Source: CAZVEV01 sp964625865 (GTDB lineage: Bacteria > Planctomycetota > Phycisphaerae > SM23-33). Taken from it: DNA of 16,630 bases. Position numbers and translations under genes: made by a program. Shown one piece after another: positions 7,081-13,670 of this stretch (positions within the stretch are counted from its first letter, which is position 1; each line of letters opens with the position of its first letter). The stretch lies in the NCBI GenBank assembly GCA_964625865.1, contig CAZVEV010000117.1:1-16630 (forward strand). Reading direction: 5' to 3'. Under the pieces are notes generated by a model, which saw only the letters and a program-made list of their open reading frames with translations, had not been told where the DNA came from and searched no databases.

Positions 7081-10000
7081 ATGCGAGAGAATACGACTCT
7101 TGAAGACAAACTGATCGACGTATCGCTCCGGACGCACGGCCTGGTGGTGGTGGCGATCCTGGCGGTCATCGGCTTCGGCGTGTACGAGTACACCCGCATG
7201 CCCGTTGACGCGTTCCCGGACATCTCGCCGATCATGGTCCCCGTGTTTGCCGAAGCCCACGGCATGGCCCCCGAGGAGATCGAGCGACTGATCACCTACC
7301 CCATCGAGACGGCCATGAACGGCCTGCCCGACGTGACGCAGATCAAGTCGACCTCGGCGTTCGGGATGGCGGTGATCTACGTGTACTTCGAGGACGACAC
7401 GGACATCTACTTTGCCCGCCAACTGGTGGCCGAGCGGCTGGCCAGCGCGATGTCCGACCTGCCTGAGATGCACGATCCGCCGGCGCTGGGGCCTATCTCC
7501 ACGGGCCTGGGGCAGATCTTCATTTACTACCTGACGGCTGATCCCGAGAAGGTCGACACCGAGGGCAAGGAGACCAACACGTATCTGCGCGAGTTGAACG
7601 ACTGGTTCGTCAAGCGCCAGTTGCAGTCAGTCAGCGGCGTGACCGACGTGTTGTCGGTGGGCGGCCACGTGCTGCAATACCAGATCCGTGTCAAGCCCAA
7701 CGCCCTGCGCGAGTATGACCTGACGCTGGACGACGTGGTCGAGGCCGTCCGGAGCAACAACAAGAACGTGGGCGGTCAGTTCCTCGTGATCGGCGCGGAG
7801 GAGTACCTTGTCCGCGGGCTGGGCCTGCTCCAGACGCTCGACGACATCCGCGACGTGCCGCTGAAGGTCGTCTCCGGCACGGCCGTCCGGATCGCCGACG
7901 TCGCCGACGTGGTGTATGGCAACGAGATCCGGCGCGGCGTGGTGAGTCTCGACGGCGAGAGGGAGGTCGTCTCGGGCATGGTGCTCAAGCTGTACGGCGA
8001 GAACACCTCGGAGGTCATCGACCGCCTCTACGAGAAAGTCGCCGATGTCCAGAAGGCCCTGCCGGACGGCGTGGAACTCGTGCCCTACTACGAACAGGCC
8101 AAGCTCGTCGAACAGGCGACCGGGACCGTCAAGAACGCCCTGATGATCGGCGCGGTGCTGGTCGTACTGACGTTGGCGGTCTTCCTGGGCAACATACGGA
8201 CGGCGTTCATCGTGGCCCTGTCCCTGCCGATCTGCGCCCTGATCGCGGTCCTGTTCATGGGCTGGCGGGGCGTGTCGGCGAATCTGATGTCGCTGGGAGG
8301 CATCGCCATTGCCATCGGCATGCTCGGAGACGGGGCGATTGTGATGGTGGAGAACATCTACCGCCACCTGTCCCTGCCCGCCGAGGCCGGCCGGTCCAAG
8401 GTCGACGTCATTCACCGTGCCGCCGGCGAGGTCGCCAGGCCCATCGTCTTCTCGATCACGATCATCATCCTGGTCTTCCTGCCGATCTTCACCCTCGAGG
8501 GCGTCGAGGGCAAAATGTTTCGCCCGTTGGCGTTTACGATCACGTTCGCGCTGCTGGGCTCGATGGCCACCGCCCTGATCGCAGCGCCCGTGCTGTCGAT
8601 GCACCTGCTCAGGCAGAGGTCCCACCGCGAGTTGTTCCTTGTCCGGTGGCTCAAGGCCGTCTACCGCCCGCTGCTGACGTGGGCCATCCGCGGGCGGATT
8701 GTCGTTGCGCTGCTGGCGTTGGCGGCCTTCGGGACATCGCTCTGGTCGCTGCGGAAGGTCGGCACGGAGTTTGTTCCGACGCTCGAGGAAGGGTCGATCA
8801 TGATCGGCGTGGCGATGGCGCCGTCGATCTCGCTGGAGAAAGCCACCGAGACGATTGTCGAGATGGAGAAGGTCATCAAGGCCCATCCGGAGGTCAAAGA
8901 GGTCGTCTCGCGCATCGGTCGGCCGGAGGCGGGCAGTCACCCGCACCCGGTCAACTACGCTGAAGTGCACATCGAGTTGAAACCCGACCCGCTGCCCTCA
9001 TACAAGACCAAGGCCGAACTGGTCAAGGCGCTGAATGATGAACTGTCGCCGCGCCCGGGGGTGAACCTGAACTTCACCCAGCCGATCCAGAACGCGTTTG
9101 ATGAACTGCTGTCGGGCACGCGGGCCCAACTGGCGATCAAGCTGTACGGGGAGGACCTGGACGTCTTGAAGGGGCTGGCCGACGATGTCCGGGAAGCCAT
9201 CGAGGACGTCGAGGGCCTGGTGGACCTGTCGGTCGAGCAGAGCTTCGGTCAGCCGCAGGTCCAGATCATCGCCAACCGCCAGGCCTGCAAGACGCGCGGC
9301 GTGGCCGTTAGCGATGTCCTGGAGATCGTTGAACTGGCGATCGGGGGCGAGGTGATCGACAGCCTGTACCTCCACACGAGGCGGTTCGGCATTCACGTGC
9401 GGTTTGAGGAGGCCGCCCGGGTGGACACCGAGGCCATCAAGCGCATCGAGATGCATACCGACAGCGGCCAGCGGGTCCTGCTCTCAGAGGTCGCCGACGT
9501 CAAGAAGGTCACCGGTCCGATCCAGATCAACCGTGAGAAGAACGAGCGGCGCTGGGTCGTCCAGGCGAACATCCGCGGTCGCGACCTGGGCAGCGTGGTG
9601 GCCGACGTCAAGCAGGCGGTGGCTGACAACGTCGAATGGCCGAAGGGCTACCGGCCGCCCGAGTATGGCGGGCAGTTCGCCAACCAGCAGCGTGCGATGG
9701 GGCGGCTGGGCATTATCGTTCCGACGGTTATCGCCGGCGTGTTCCTGATGCTGTGGGCCTCCTTCGGCTCGCATCGTCACGCGATGATGGTCATCGTCAA
9801 CGTGCCGCTGGCGCTGATCGGGGGCATTGCGGGGCTGGTGATCATGGGTGAGTACCTGTCGGTGCCCGCCTCGGTGGGCTTCATTGCGCTGTTCGGCATC
9901 GCGGTGCAGAACGGCCTGGTGCTGGTCAGCACGGTCAAGCAGTTGCGGGCCAGGGGCATGGACCTGCGCGAAGCGCTGATTGAGGGCGGCATGCTGCGCC

Positions 10001-10203
10001 TGCGCCCCGTGCTGATGACGGCGATGACGACGATTCTCGGCCTGATGCCTCTCCTGTTGTCGACGGGTATCGGCTCGGAAGTCCAGAGGCCGCTGGCTGT
10101 TGTGGTGGTGTTCGGGCTGGCCTCGTCGACGCTGCTGACCCTCTTCGTGATCCCCGCGGTCTACGGATGGTTCGAAGGGCGAACCGCTGAAAGAGGTGAG
10201 TAG
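7081..10203 (+). CDS. czcA: HME-RND heavy-metal efflux pump, inner-membrane subunit (CzcA/CusA family)
   Basis: A 1040-aa proton-driven exporter, normal for the family (about 1030-1065). It has TM1 near residues 19-36, a large periplasmic porter domain, TM2-6 (about 350-520), a second porter domain and a final TM block. In TM4 the motif is GMLGDGAIVMVEN: Asp417 and Glu424 match the conserved Asp408 and Glu415 of CzcA, but the position of CzcA Asp402 is Ala411, as in CusA. The three substrate Met residues of CusA are not conserved; for instance the third falls at FDELLSG with Glu675, which is CzcA-like. Divalent cations are therefore more likely than Cu(I)/Ag(I), but this stays open. The ATG at 7081 has GGAGG 7 nt upstream; a TTG at 7039 that opens the frame overlapping the adaptor stop is less likely. 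The last codons lie in a repeat. Confidence 0.93.
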   Translation: MRENTTLEDKLIDVSLRTHGLVVVAILAVIGFGVYEYTRMPVDAFPDISPIMVPVFAEAHGMAPEEIERLITYPIETAMNGLPDVTQIKSTSAFGMAVIYVYFEDDTDIYFARQLVAERLASAMSDLPEMHDPPALGPISTGLGQIFIYYLTADPEKVDTEGKETNTYLRELNDWFVKRQLQSVSGVTDVLSVGGHVLQYQIRVKPNALREYDLTLDDVVEAVRSNNKNVGGQFLVIGAEEYLVRGLGLLQTLDDIRDVPLKVVSGTAVRIADVADVVYGNEIRRGVVSLDGEREVVSGMVLKLYGENTSEVIDRLYEKVADVQKALPDGVELVPYYEQAKLVEQATGTVKNALMIGAVLVVLTLAVFLGNIRTAFIVALSLPICALIAVLFMGWRGVSANLMSLGGIAIAIGMLGDGAIVMVENIYRHLSLPAEAGRSKVDVIHRAAGEVARPIVFSITIIILVFLPIFTLEGVEGKMFRPLAFTITFALLGSMATALIAAPVLSMHLLRQRSHRELFLVRWLKAVYRPLLTWAIRGRIVVALLALAAFGTSLWSLRKVGTEFVPTLEEGSIMIGVAMAPSISLEKATETIVEMEKVIKAHPEVKEVVSRIGRPEAGSHPHPVNYAEVHIELKPDPLPSYKTKAELVKALNDELSPRPGVNLNFTQPIQNAFDELLSGTRAQLAIKLYGEDLDVLKGLADDVREAIEDVEGLVDLSVEQSFGQPQVQIIANRQACKTRGVAVSDVLEIVELAIGGEVIDSLYLHTRRFGIHVRFEEAARVDTEAIKRIEMHTDSGQRVLLSEVADVKKVTGPIQINREKNERRWVVQANIRGRDLGSVVADVKQAVADNVEWPKGYRPPEYGGQFANQQRAMGRLGIIVPTVIAGVFLMLWASFGSHRHAMMVIVNVPLALIGGIAGLVIMGEYLSVPASVGFIALFGIAVQNGLVLVSTVKQLRARGMDLREALIEGGMLRLRPVLMTAMTTILGLMPLLLSTGIGSEVQRPLAVVVVFGLASSTLLTLFVIPAVYGWFEGRTAERGE

Positions 10204-10313
10204 CGAGTAGGGTGTGCAACTTGTTTTCACGCGGAACGGATTAGATGTTAGTTACGCGTGCAAACAAGTTGCACGCCCAACCACAGGTTCGAAGGGCGAA
10301 CCGCTGAAAGAGG
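10169..10313. repeat. 28-bp direct repeat flanking a hairpin, starting inside the pump gene
   Basis: Two perfect 28-bp copies lie at 10169-10196 and 10286-10313, 117 bp apart. Each begins with a small palindrome, GGTTCGAAGGGCGAACC (6-bp stem, 5-nt loop), and ends in GCTGAAAGAGG. The first copy encodes the pump's C-terminus (residues from about WFEGRTAER), the second is non-coding. The 89 bp between them hold a long hairpin listed separately. The structure fits either a local tandem duplication or the insertion of a small mobile repeat. Confidence 0.75.
10210..10278. repeat. Long imperfect hairpin (24-bp arms, 21-nt loop) after the efflux operon
   Basis: The arm at 10210-10233 pairs with 10255-10278 with only two non-Watson-Crick positions; the core is GCAACTTGTTT against AAACAAGTTGC. 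No T-tract follows the right arm. It could stop transcription of the pump operon, protect its 3' end, or be a REP/MITE-like palindrome. It sits 7 nt past the stop codon and between the two copies of the 28-bp direct repeat. Confidence 0.7.
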
Positions 10314-10422
10314 AACTGCGGATTCCACGGATTAGACGGACCGGTCAGCAGCGTCTGTTTCCCGTTTGGCGGTCGATCATCAGATGGACGCTCGCTGCGA
10401 AGAATTGTCGTTTGCGTTTCTG

Positions 10423-10450
10423 TTGACAGGGCAACACGTCGACCTATAAT
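10423..10450 (+). promoter_or_regulatory. Consensus sigma-70 promoter for the exported HEAT/receiver-like gene
   Basis: TTGACA (10423-10428), a 16-nt spacer and TATAAT (10445-10450) match both consensus hexamers exactly. The expected start point near 10457 gives a leader of about 148 nt before the ATG at 10605. The leader contains a GC-rich inverted stretch around 10523-10545, but I recognise no riboswitch class. Confidence 0.75.
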
Positions 10451-10604
10451 CAGTTTCATTCGACAGGCCGGTCTGGTAACGTGATAGGATAATGTTCATT
10501 CCTGATCGGTTCGTGTTCTCGCGGCATCCGGCCGCCGGCTGGGCGGCAGTGGGTGCGTACATTCGCACTGGTGAAGTGTCTGACGTGGTTCCATGGGAGA
10601 CAGC

Positions 10605-12755
10605 ATGACTGGCAAACGGCAGGTATGGCTGGCGGCATCGGTGACGTTGTTGGTGTTGGCAAGTGTGTCCGGGACGGCTCTGTCCCAGGCCGCCGCCGAG
10701 GAACAGATGACCCTCGCGCAGAAGTGGAAGGACTTCATCCACTACGTCAACATCGGCCAGGCGGACATGGCACGAAGCTTCGGCCAGGCGATTCTCGAAT
10801 CGCAAGCCGAGCCTCGCGAGGTGTACAAGCTCGCCAGCAACACGGTCAAGATCGATGAGGCGCTGGCGCGTGGCGAACGGCTCAAGGGCATGGCCGACGT
10901 GATCAAGCGGATGCGGAAGATGATCCGGGACGGTTTCCAGGCCGAGGCCGCGAACCCGGAAGAGATCGCCAAGTCCATCAAGCTGCTCGGCGGGACGCTG
11001 ACGCAGTTCAACCTCGGCAGGCAGCGGATAGAGGTCAGCGGCGAGTACGCCTTGCCGCAGTTGATCCAGAAGCTCAGCGCCACCGACACCACCAGTCTTC
11101 TCCGTGAGCGCATTATTGTCGTCCTGCCGAGCATCGGCCTGGTCGGCGTGCGGGGCATGTCGGTCGCACTGCAGACGGACAACCCCACCGTGCAGGAAGC
11201 CCTGGCCAATGCGCTGCGGAAGATCGGGTATCCGCATGCGGCGCCCCGTCTGAAGGAACTGACCCAGCGCAAAGGCATCCTGTCTCGTGTTCGCACGGCG
11301 GCCGTGGCGGCGCTGATCGAGTGCGGCGGTCGCGAGGCGGCCGACAAGAGCCTCTCCGAACTCTACTACGACCTGGCCGAGAAGTACTATCACCGGGCCG
11401 AGTCGCTTCGCCCCGACCCGCGATACGACAAGGCCAATGTCTGGACATGGGGTCCGGCCAAGGGGCTGGGCTTCACACCCGTTCCTCGCCAGATCTTCTG
11501 CGACGTCTACGCGATGCGTATGGCGAGGCTGGCCCTGAAGAGCGACACCTCTTCGAGCAAGGCGTTGTCACTGTGGCTGGCGGCGGGCCTGAAGCGCCAG
11601 GCCGACCTGCCCGAAGGCGCCACCGACCCGCTGAAGCTCTCGGGCGACGCGAGATACTTCGCCCTGGCCGCCGGGCCGCGATTCCTCCTGAGCGTCCTGG
11701 ATCGCGGACTGACCGAAGACGACGCGCCGGTCTCGCTGGGCGCGATCGAAGCATTGGCCGAAACCGGCGGGGCAGAGAGCATCGTCAAGGAGATCAGCGG
11801 AGGCGTCCAGCCGCTGGTCAAGGCGCTGAGTTTCCCGGACCGTCACGTGCGCTTCCTGGCAGCAGCGGCGCTGGCCGATTCCCTGCCGACCAAGGACTTC
11901 GAGGGCTCGGCCTTCGTGATGACGGTCATCAATGAGGCCCTGCGCCAGAAGGGCAAGAAGACGGCGCTGCTGGTGACCGACACCGCACAGGCGAACCAAC
12001 TGAAGGACGCCGTCCTGGCCGCCGGATACGAAGTGATCGCCGGCACCAGCGCCATCAAGACCCTCGCCAAGGGGCGAGACTCCAGCGGCATCGACATGGT
12101 GGTCCTGACCAGCCGTCCGGACCCGGGGCCGATCATCGAGACCCTCCGGGCCGATTCGTTCTACAAGTCCGTGCCTATCGTCGTCCTGTTCCGCAGCGCC
12201 GACCTGCGCCGCCAGGCCAAGGAAGACGGCCGCATTGTCCTCCTGCCGCCCGGCGCCGACGCGACGGCTATCGGCGAAGGCATGCGGAAGGCCTCGGCCC
12301 TCGGCGTGGGCAAGCCGCTGACCAGCGAGGAAGCCGACGCCTGGATCGTCCGCCTGTCCAAGAGTGTCCGGATGCTCGGTCTGACCGGCAACACCGTTCA
12401 CGACGTGACCCGGTCGCTGAAGGCACTGGCCGAGAACACCCAGAGCGAGAACCCCGACGTCCAGATTGCCGCCGCCAACGCGCTGGCCGTCATGGACAAG
12501 GTCGAGGCCCAGAAGGCCATCGCGCAACTGGCGTGCTCCAACGCATCGGCGCCGGTGCGGCTGGCGGCGTTCTCGGCCCTCAGCGAGTCGCTGCGGCGGT
12601 TTGGCAATAAGGTCCCGCCGGCCGAGAGCAAGGCCATCCTCGACGTGGTCAACGGGTCGGACCCGCTGGAAATCCGCCAGGGCGCGGCCAAGGCCCAGGG
12701 CGCCCAGAACCTCTCGCCGGACCGGATCAAGTCGATGATCCTCGGCGCGAAGTAA
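10605..12755 (+). CDS. Exported HEAT-repeat protein with a degenerate receiver-like domain
   Basis: A 716-aa protein with a predicted signal peptide (hydrophobic stretch WLAASVTLLVLASV, cleavage probably around residues 25-32). Residues about 130-250 and 370-445 carry HEAT-like repeats (for example TVQEALANALRKIGYPHAAP and ALSFPDRHVRFLAAAALAD), with a helical TPR-like stretch around 250-330 between them. Residues about 452-556 look like a CheY-type alpha/beta fold: strands TALLVTD, IDMVVLTS, VPIVVLFRS and IVLLPP in the right order and spacing. The usual phospho-Asp position is Thr502, the conserved Thr/Ser is Phe529 and the conserved Lys is Pro548, so it should not be phosphorylated. More HEAT-like repeats (about 595-660) follow. 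The ATG at 10605 has GGGAG before it; an ATG at 10593 has no such site. It has its own promoter and terminator. The function is unknown; a scaffold role is likely. Confidence 0.75.
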   Translation: MTGKRQVWLAASVTLLVLASVSGTALSQAAAEEQMTLAQKWKDFIHYVNIGQADMARSFGQAILESQAEPREVYKLASNTVKIDEALARGERLKGMADVIKRMRKMIRDGFQAEAANPEEIAKSIKLLGGTLTQFNLGRQRIEVSGEYALPQLIQKLSATDTTSLLRERIIVVLPSIGLVGVRGMSVALQTDNPTVQEALANALRKIGYPHAAPRLKELTQRKGILSRVRTAAVAALIECGGREAADKSLSELYYDLAEKYYHRAESLRPDPRYDKANVWTWGPAKGLGFTPVPRQIFCDVYAMRMARLALKSDTSSSKALSLWLAAGLKRQADLPEGATDPLKLSGDARYFALAAGPRFLLSVLDRGLTEDDAPVSLGAIEALAETGGAESIVKEISGGVQPLVKALSFPDRHVRFLAAAALADSLPTKDFEGSAFVMTVINEALRQKGKKTALLVTDTAQANQLKDAVLAAGYEVIAGTSAIKTLAKGRDSSGIDMVVLTSRPDPGPIIETLRADSFYKSVPIVVLFRSADLRRQAKEDGRIVLLPPGADATAIGEGMRKASALGVGKPLTSEEADAWIVRLSKSVRMLGLTGNTVHDVTRSLKALAENTQSENPDVQIAAANALAVMDKVEAQKAIAQLACSNASAPVRLAAFSALSESLRRFGNKVPPAESKAILDVVNGSDPLEIRQGAAKAQGAQNLSPDRIKSMILGAK

Positions 12756-12781
12756 CGCCCGGGCACAACCATTGCACCGAT

Positions 12782-12825
12782 CGCCCGCCCGCCGTCGACC
12801 GACAGCGGGCGGGCGTTGTCTTTGT
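12782..12825 (+). terminator. Intrinsic terminator
   Basis: A perfect 11-bp stem, CGCCCGCCCGC (12782-12792) with GCGGGCGGGCG (12805-12815) and a 12-nt loop, is followed by TTGTCTTTGT. It lies 26 nt past the stop codon of the HEAT/receiver-like gene. Confidence 0.85.
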
Positions 12826-12852
12826 GGCGACGGACGATCCGTCGTCGCGTCT

Positions 12853-12964
12853 TCGTTTAGCGGCGGGGCAACGCCCCGCGTTCGTCGTACGATGGCGGAC
12901 GGTGATGCGGTCTGATCATGCGCGTCAAACGGCGAGCGTCGAGCGGTGCTCGACCGCTAAACGA
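12853..12964. repeat. MITE-like inverted-repeat element with two internal hairpins
   Basis: The ends are perfect 11-bp inverted repeats, TCGTTTAGCGG (12853-12863) and CCGCTAAACGA (12954-12964). Just inside the left end is a hairpin GCGGGGC-AAC-GCCCCGC (12863-12879), and just inside the right end another, GTCGAGC-GGT-GCTCGAC (12938-12954). The symmetric layout of about 112 bp suggests a non-coding mobile or structural intergenic element. I recall TTTAGCGG-type words recurring in planctomycete intergenic DNA, but only one copy is in the window. Confidence 0.45.
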
Positions 12965-13009
12965 CGCATGCGTGTGGGGTGTTTGGGAAGCGGCGTTTCG
13001 GCGCACGAC

Positions 13010-13321
13010 TCAACAGAGCAGATCGGTTTCGCTGTGTGTCTGCGGGGTGCGGCGGGGCGGTCGCTCGGGGGGAGCCTTCCGCTCGGGCGCCGCGAGGATG
13101 CGCGAGGGATACCACGAACTGGCGCCGCGGCGGTTGAAGCGGTGCAGCACGCAGAGCGTCTGGGCACACCGTCCCCCGTCGTGGGCGCAGCGCACCCGCT
13201 CGACGACGAACGATCCGTCGTCACCCAGCAGGAACCGCCCGTCCGGGCCGCACGCATACGTGCCACGAACCAGCCTCTGGTGCTGAGGGCACCCAATCAG
13301 TATCGGCCGTGTCTTGCGCAT
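13010..13321 (-). CDS. Probable small Cys-containing protein
   Basis: A 103-aa frame on the minus strand. Its first 70 residues read like a real compact protein: MRKTRPILIGCPQHQRLVRG, then TYACGPDGRFLLGDDGSFVVERVRC, then GGRCAQTLCVLHRFNRRG and SSWYPSRIL. Cys11, 24, 45, 52 and 57 with nearby His could bind zinc in a ribbon-like fold. The last 30 residues are Pro/Arg-rich and look disordered. The call rests on this protein-like character and on a vague recollection of similar short planctomycete proteins. The start is uncertain: ATG 13321 has only a weak GGGA-like site, and ATG 13342 is an alternative. The same frame runs open to 13672 but the extension is not protein-like. Function not recognised. 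Confidence 0.45.
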   Translation of the reverse strand: MRKTRPILIGCPQHQRLVRGTYACGPDGRFLLGDDGSFVVERVRCAHDGGRCAQTLCVLHRFNRRGASSWYPSRILAAPERKAPPERPPRRTPQTHSETDLLC

Positions 13322-13354
13322 AAGTATCCCGCAGCTACTCATCGGCCGGGAGCC

Positions 13355-13378
13355 TGGCAACCTGTGAGCTATTTGCCA
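13355..13378. promoter_or_regulatory. Operator-like dyad TGGCAA-N12-TTGCCA
   Basis: A perfect 6-bp inverted repeat with a 12-nt spacer, 34 bp upstream of the putative minus-strand start at 13321. Size and symmetry fit a dimeric repressor or activator site; the regulator is unknown. Confidence 0.35.
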
Positions 13379-13399
13379 GATGCCGTGGGCTGCGGCGCA

Positions 13400-13458
13400 G
13401 CGGCAACCACGTATTCTCGAATGGAGACAGCCTGCCTGCCGGCGGGCGTGGTTGCCGC
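13400..13458. repeat. Perfect 12-bp inverted repeat with a 35-nt spacer
   Basis: GCGGCAACCACG (13400-13411) and CGTGGTTGCCGC (13447-13458) are exact complements. The spacer contains a GC-rich near-palindrome (GCCTGCCGGCGGGC, 13434-13447). It can form a stable hairpin on either strand in the divergent intergenic region. Confidence 0.6.
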
Positions 13459-13517
13459 ATCGGGTCAACTCGCGGCACCTGCGTTTGGACAAAACCGAGA
13501 AGTTCCGCAGTTTTCCC

Positions 13518-13545
13518 TTGGCCTGTCGGCTTGGAACGCTACACT
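13518..13545 (+). promoter_or_regulatory. Candidate sigma-70 promoter for the NCS1 transporter
   Basis: TTGGCC (13518-13523), a 16-nt spacer and TACACT (13540-13545). Expected start point near 13552, leaving a leader of about 119 nt. The -35 is only half consensus, so this is tentative. Confidence 0.35.
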
Positions 13546-13670
13546 CTTTCTTAACCTGATGGCGCGATGCGCTCTCCATGACATGAGTGGTCGCACCGGG
13601 CAGGTCACGTGGTGCAACAACATATTCCGCACGCTGGTCACTGTGGCATCTTATCATGAAAGGAAAAGAC

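Larger units (their letters stand above)
13322..13670. other. Intergenic region between the Cys mini-gene and the transporter gene
   Basis: About 350 bp between divergent genes, with no convincing coding sequence. It contains two inverted repeats and one promoter candidate (listed separately). The last 120 nt before the transporter start would be an untranslated leader; GCACC and GGTGC around 13594-13616 can pair, but I recognise no known riboswitch. Confidence 0.5.

Noticed and set aside
10169..10185. GGTTCGA motif suggesting a tRNA T-arm
   Set aside because: No acceptor stem, anticodon arm or CCA end can be built around either copy; the motif is just the palindrome of the direct repeat.
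13587..13670. GTG start at 13587 or ATG at 13656 for the NCS1 gene
   Set aside because: The ATG at 13671 is correctly spaced from GAAAGGA, and the extra residues are unlike the family N-terminus.
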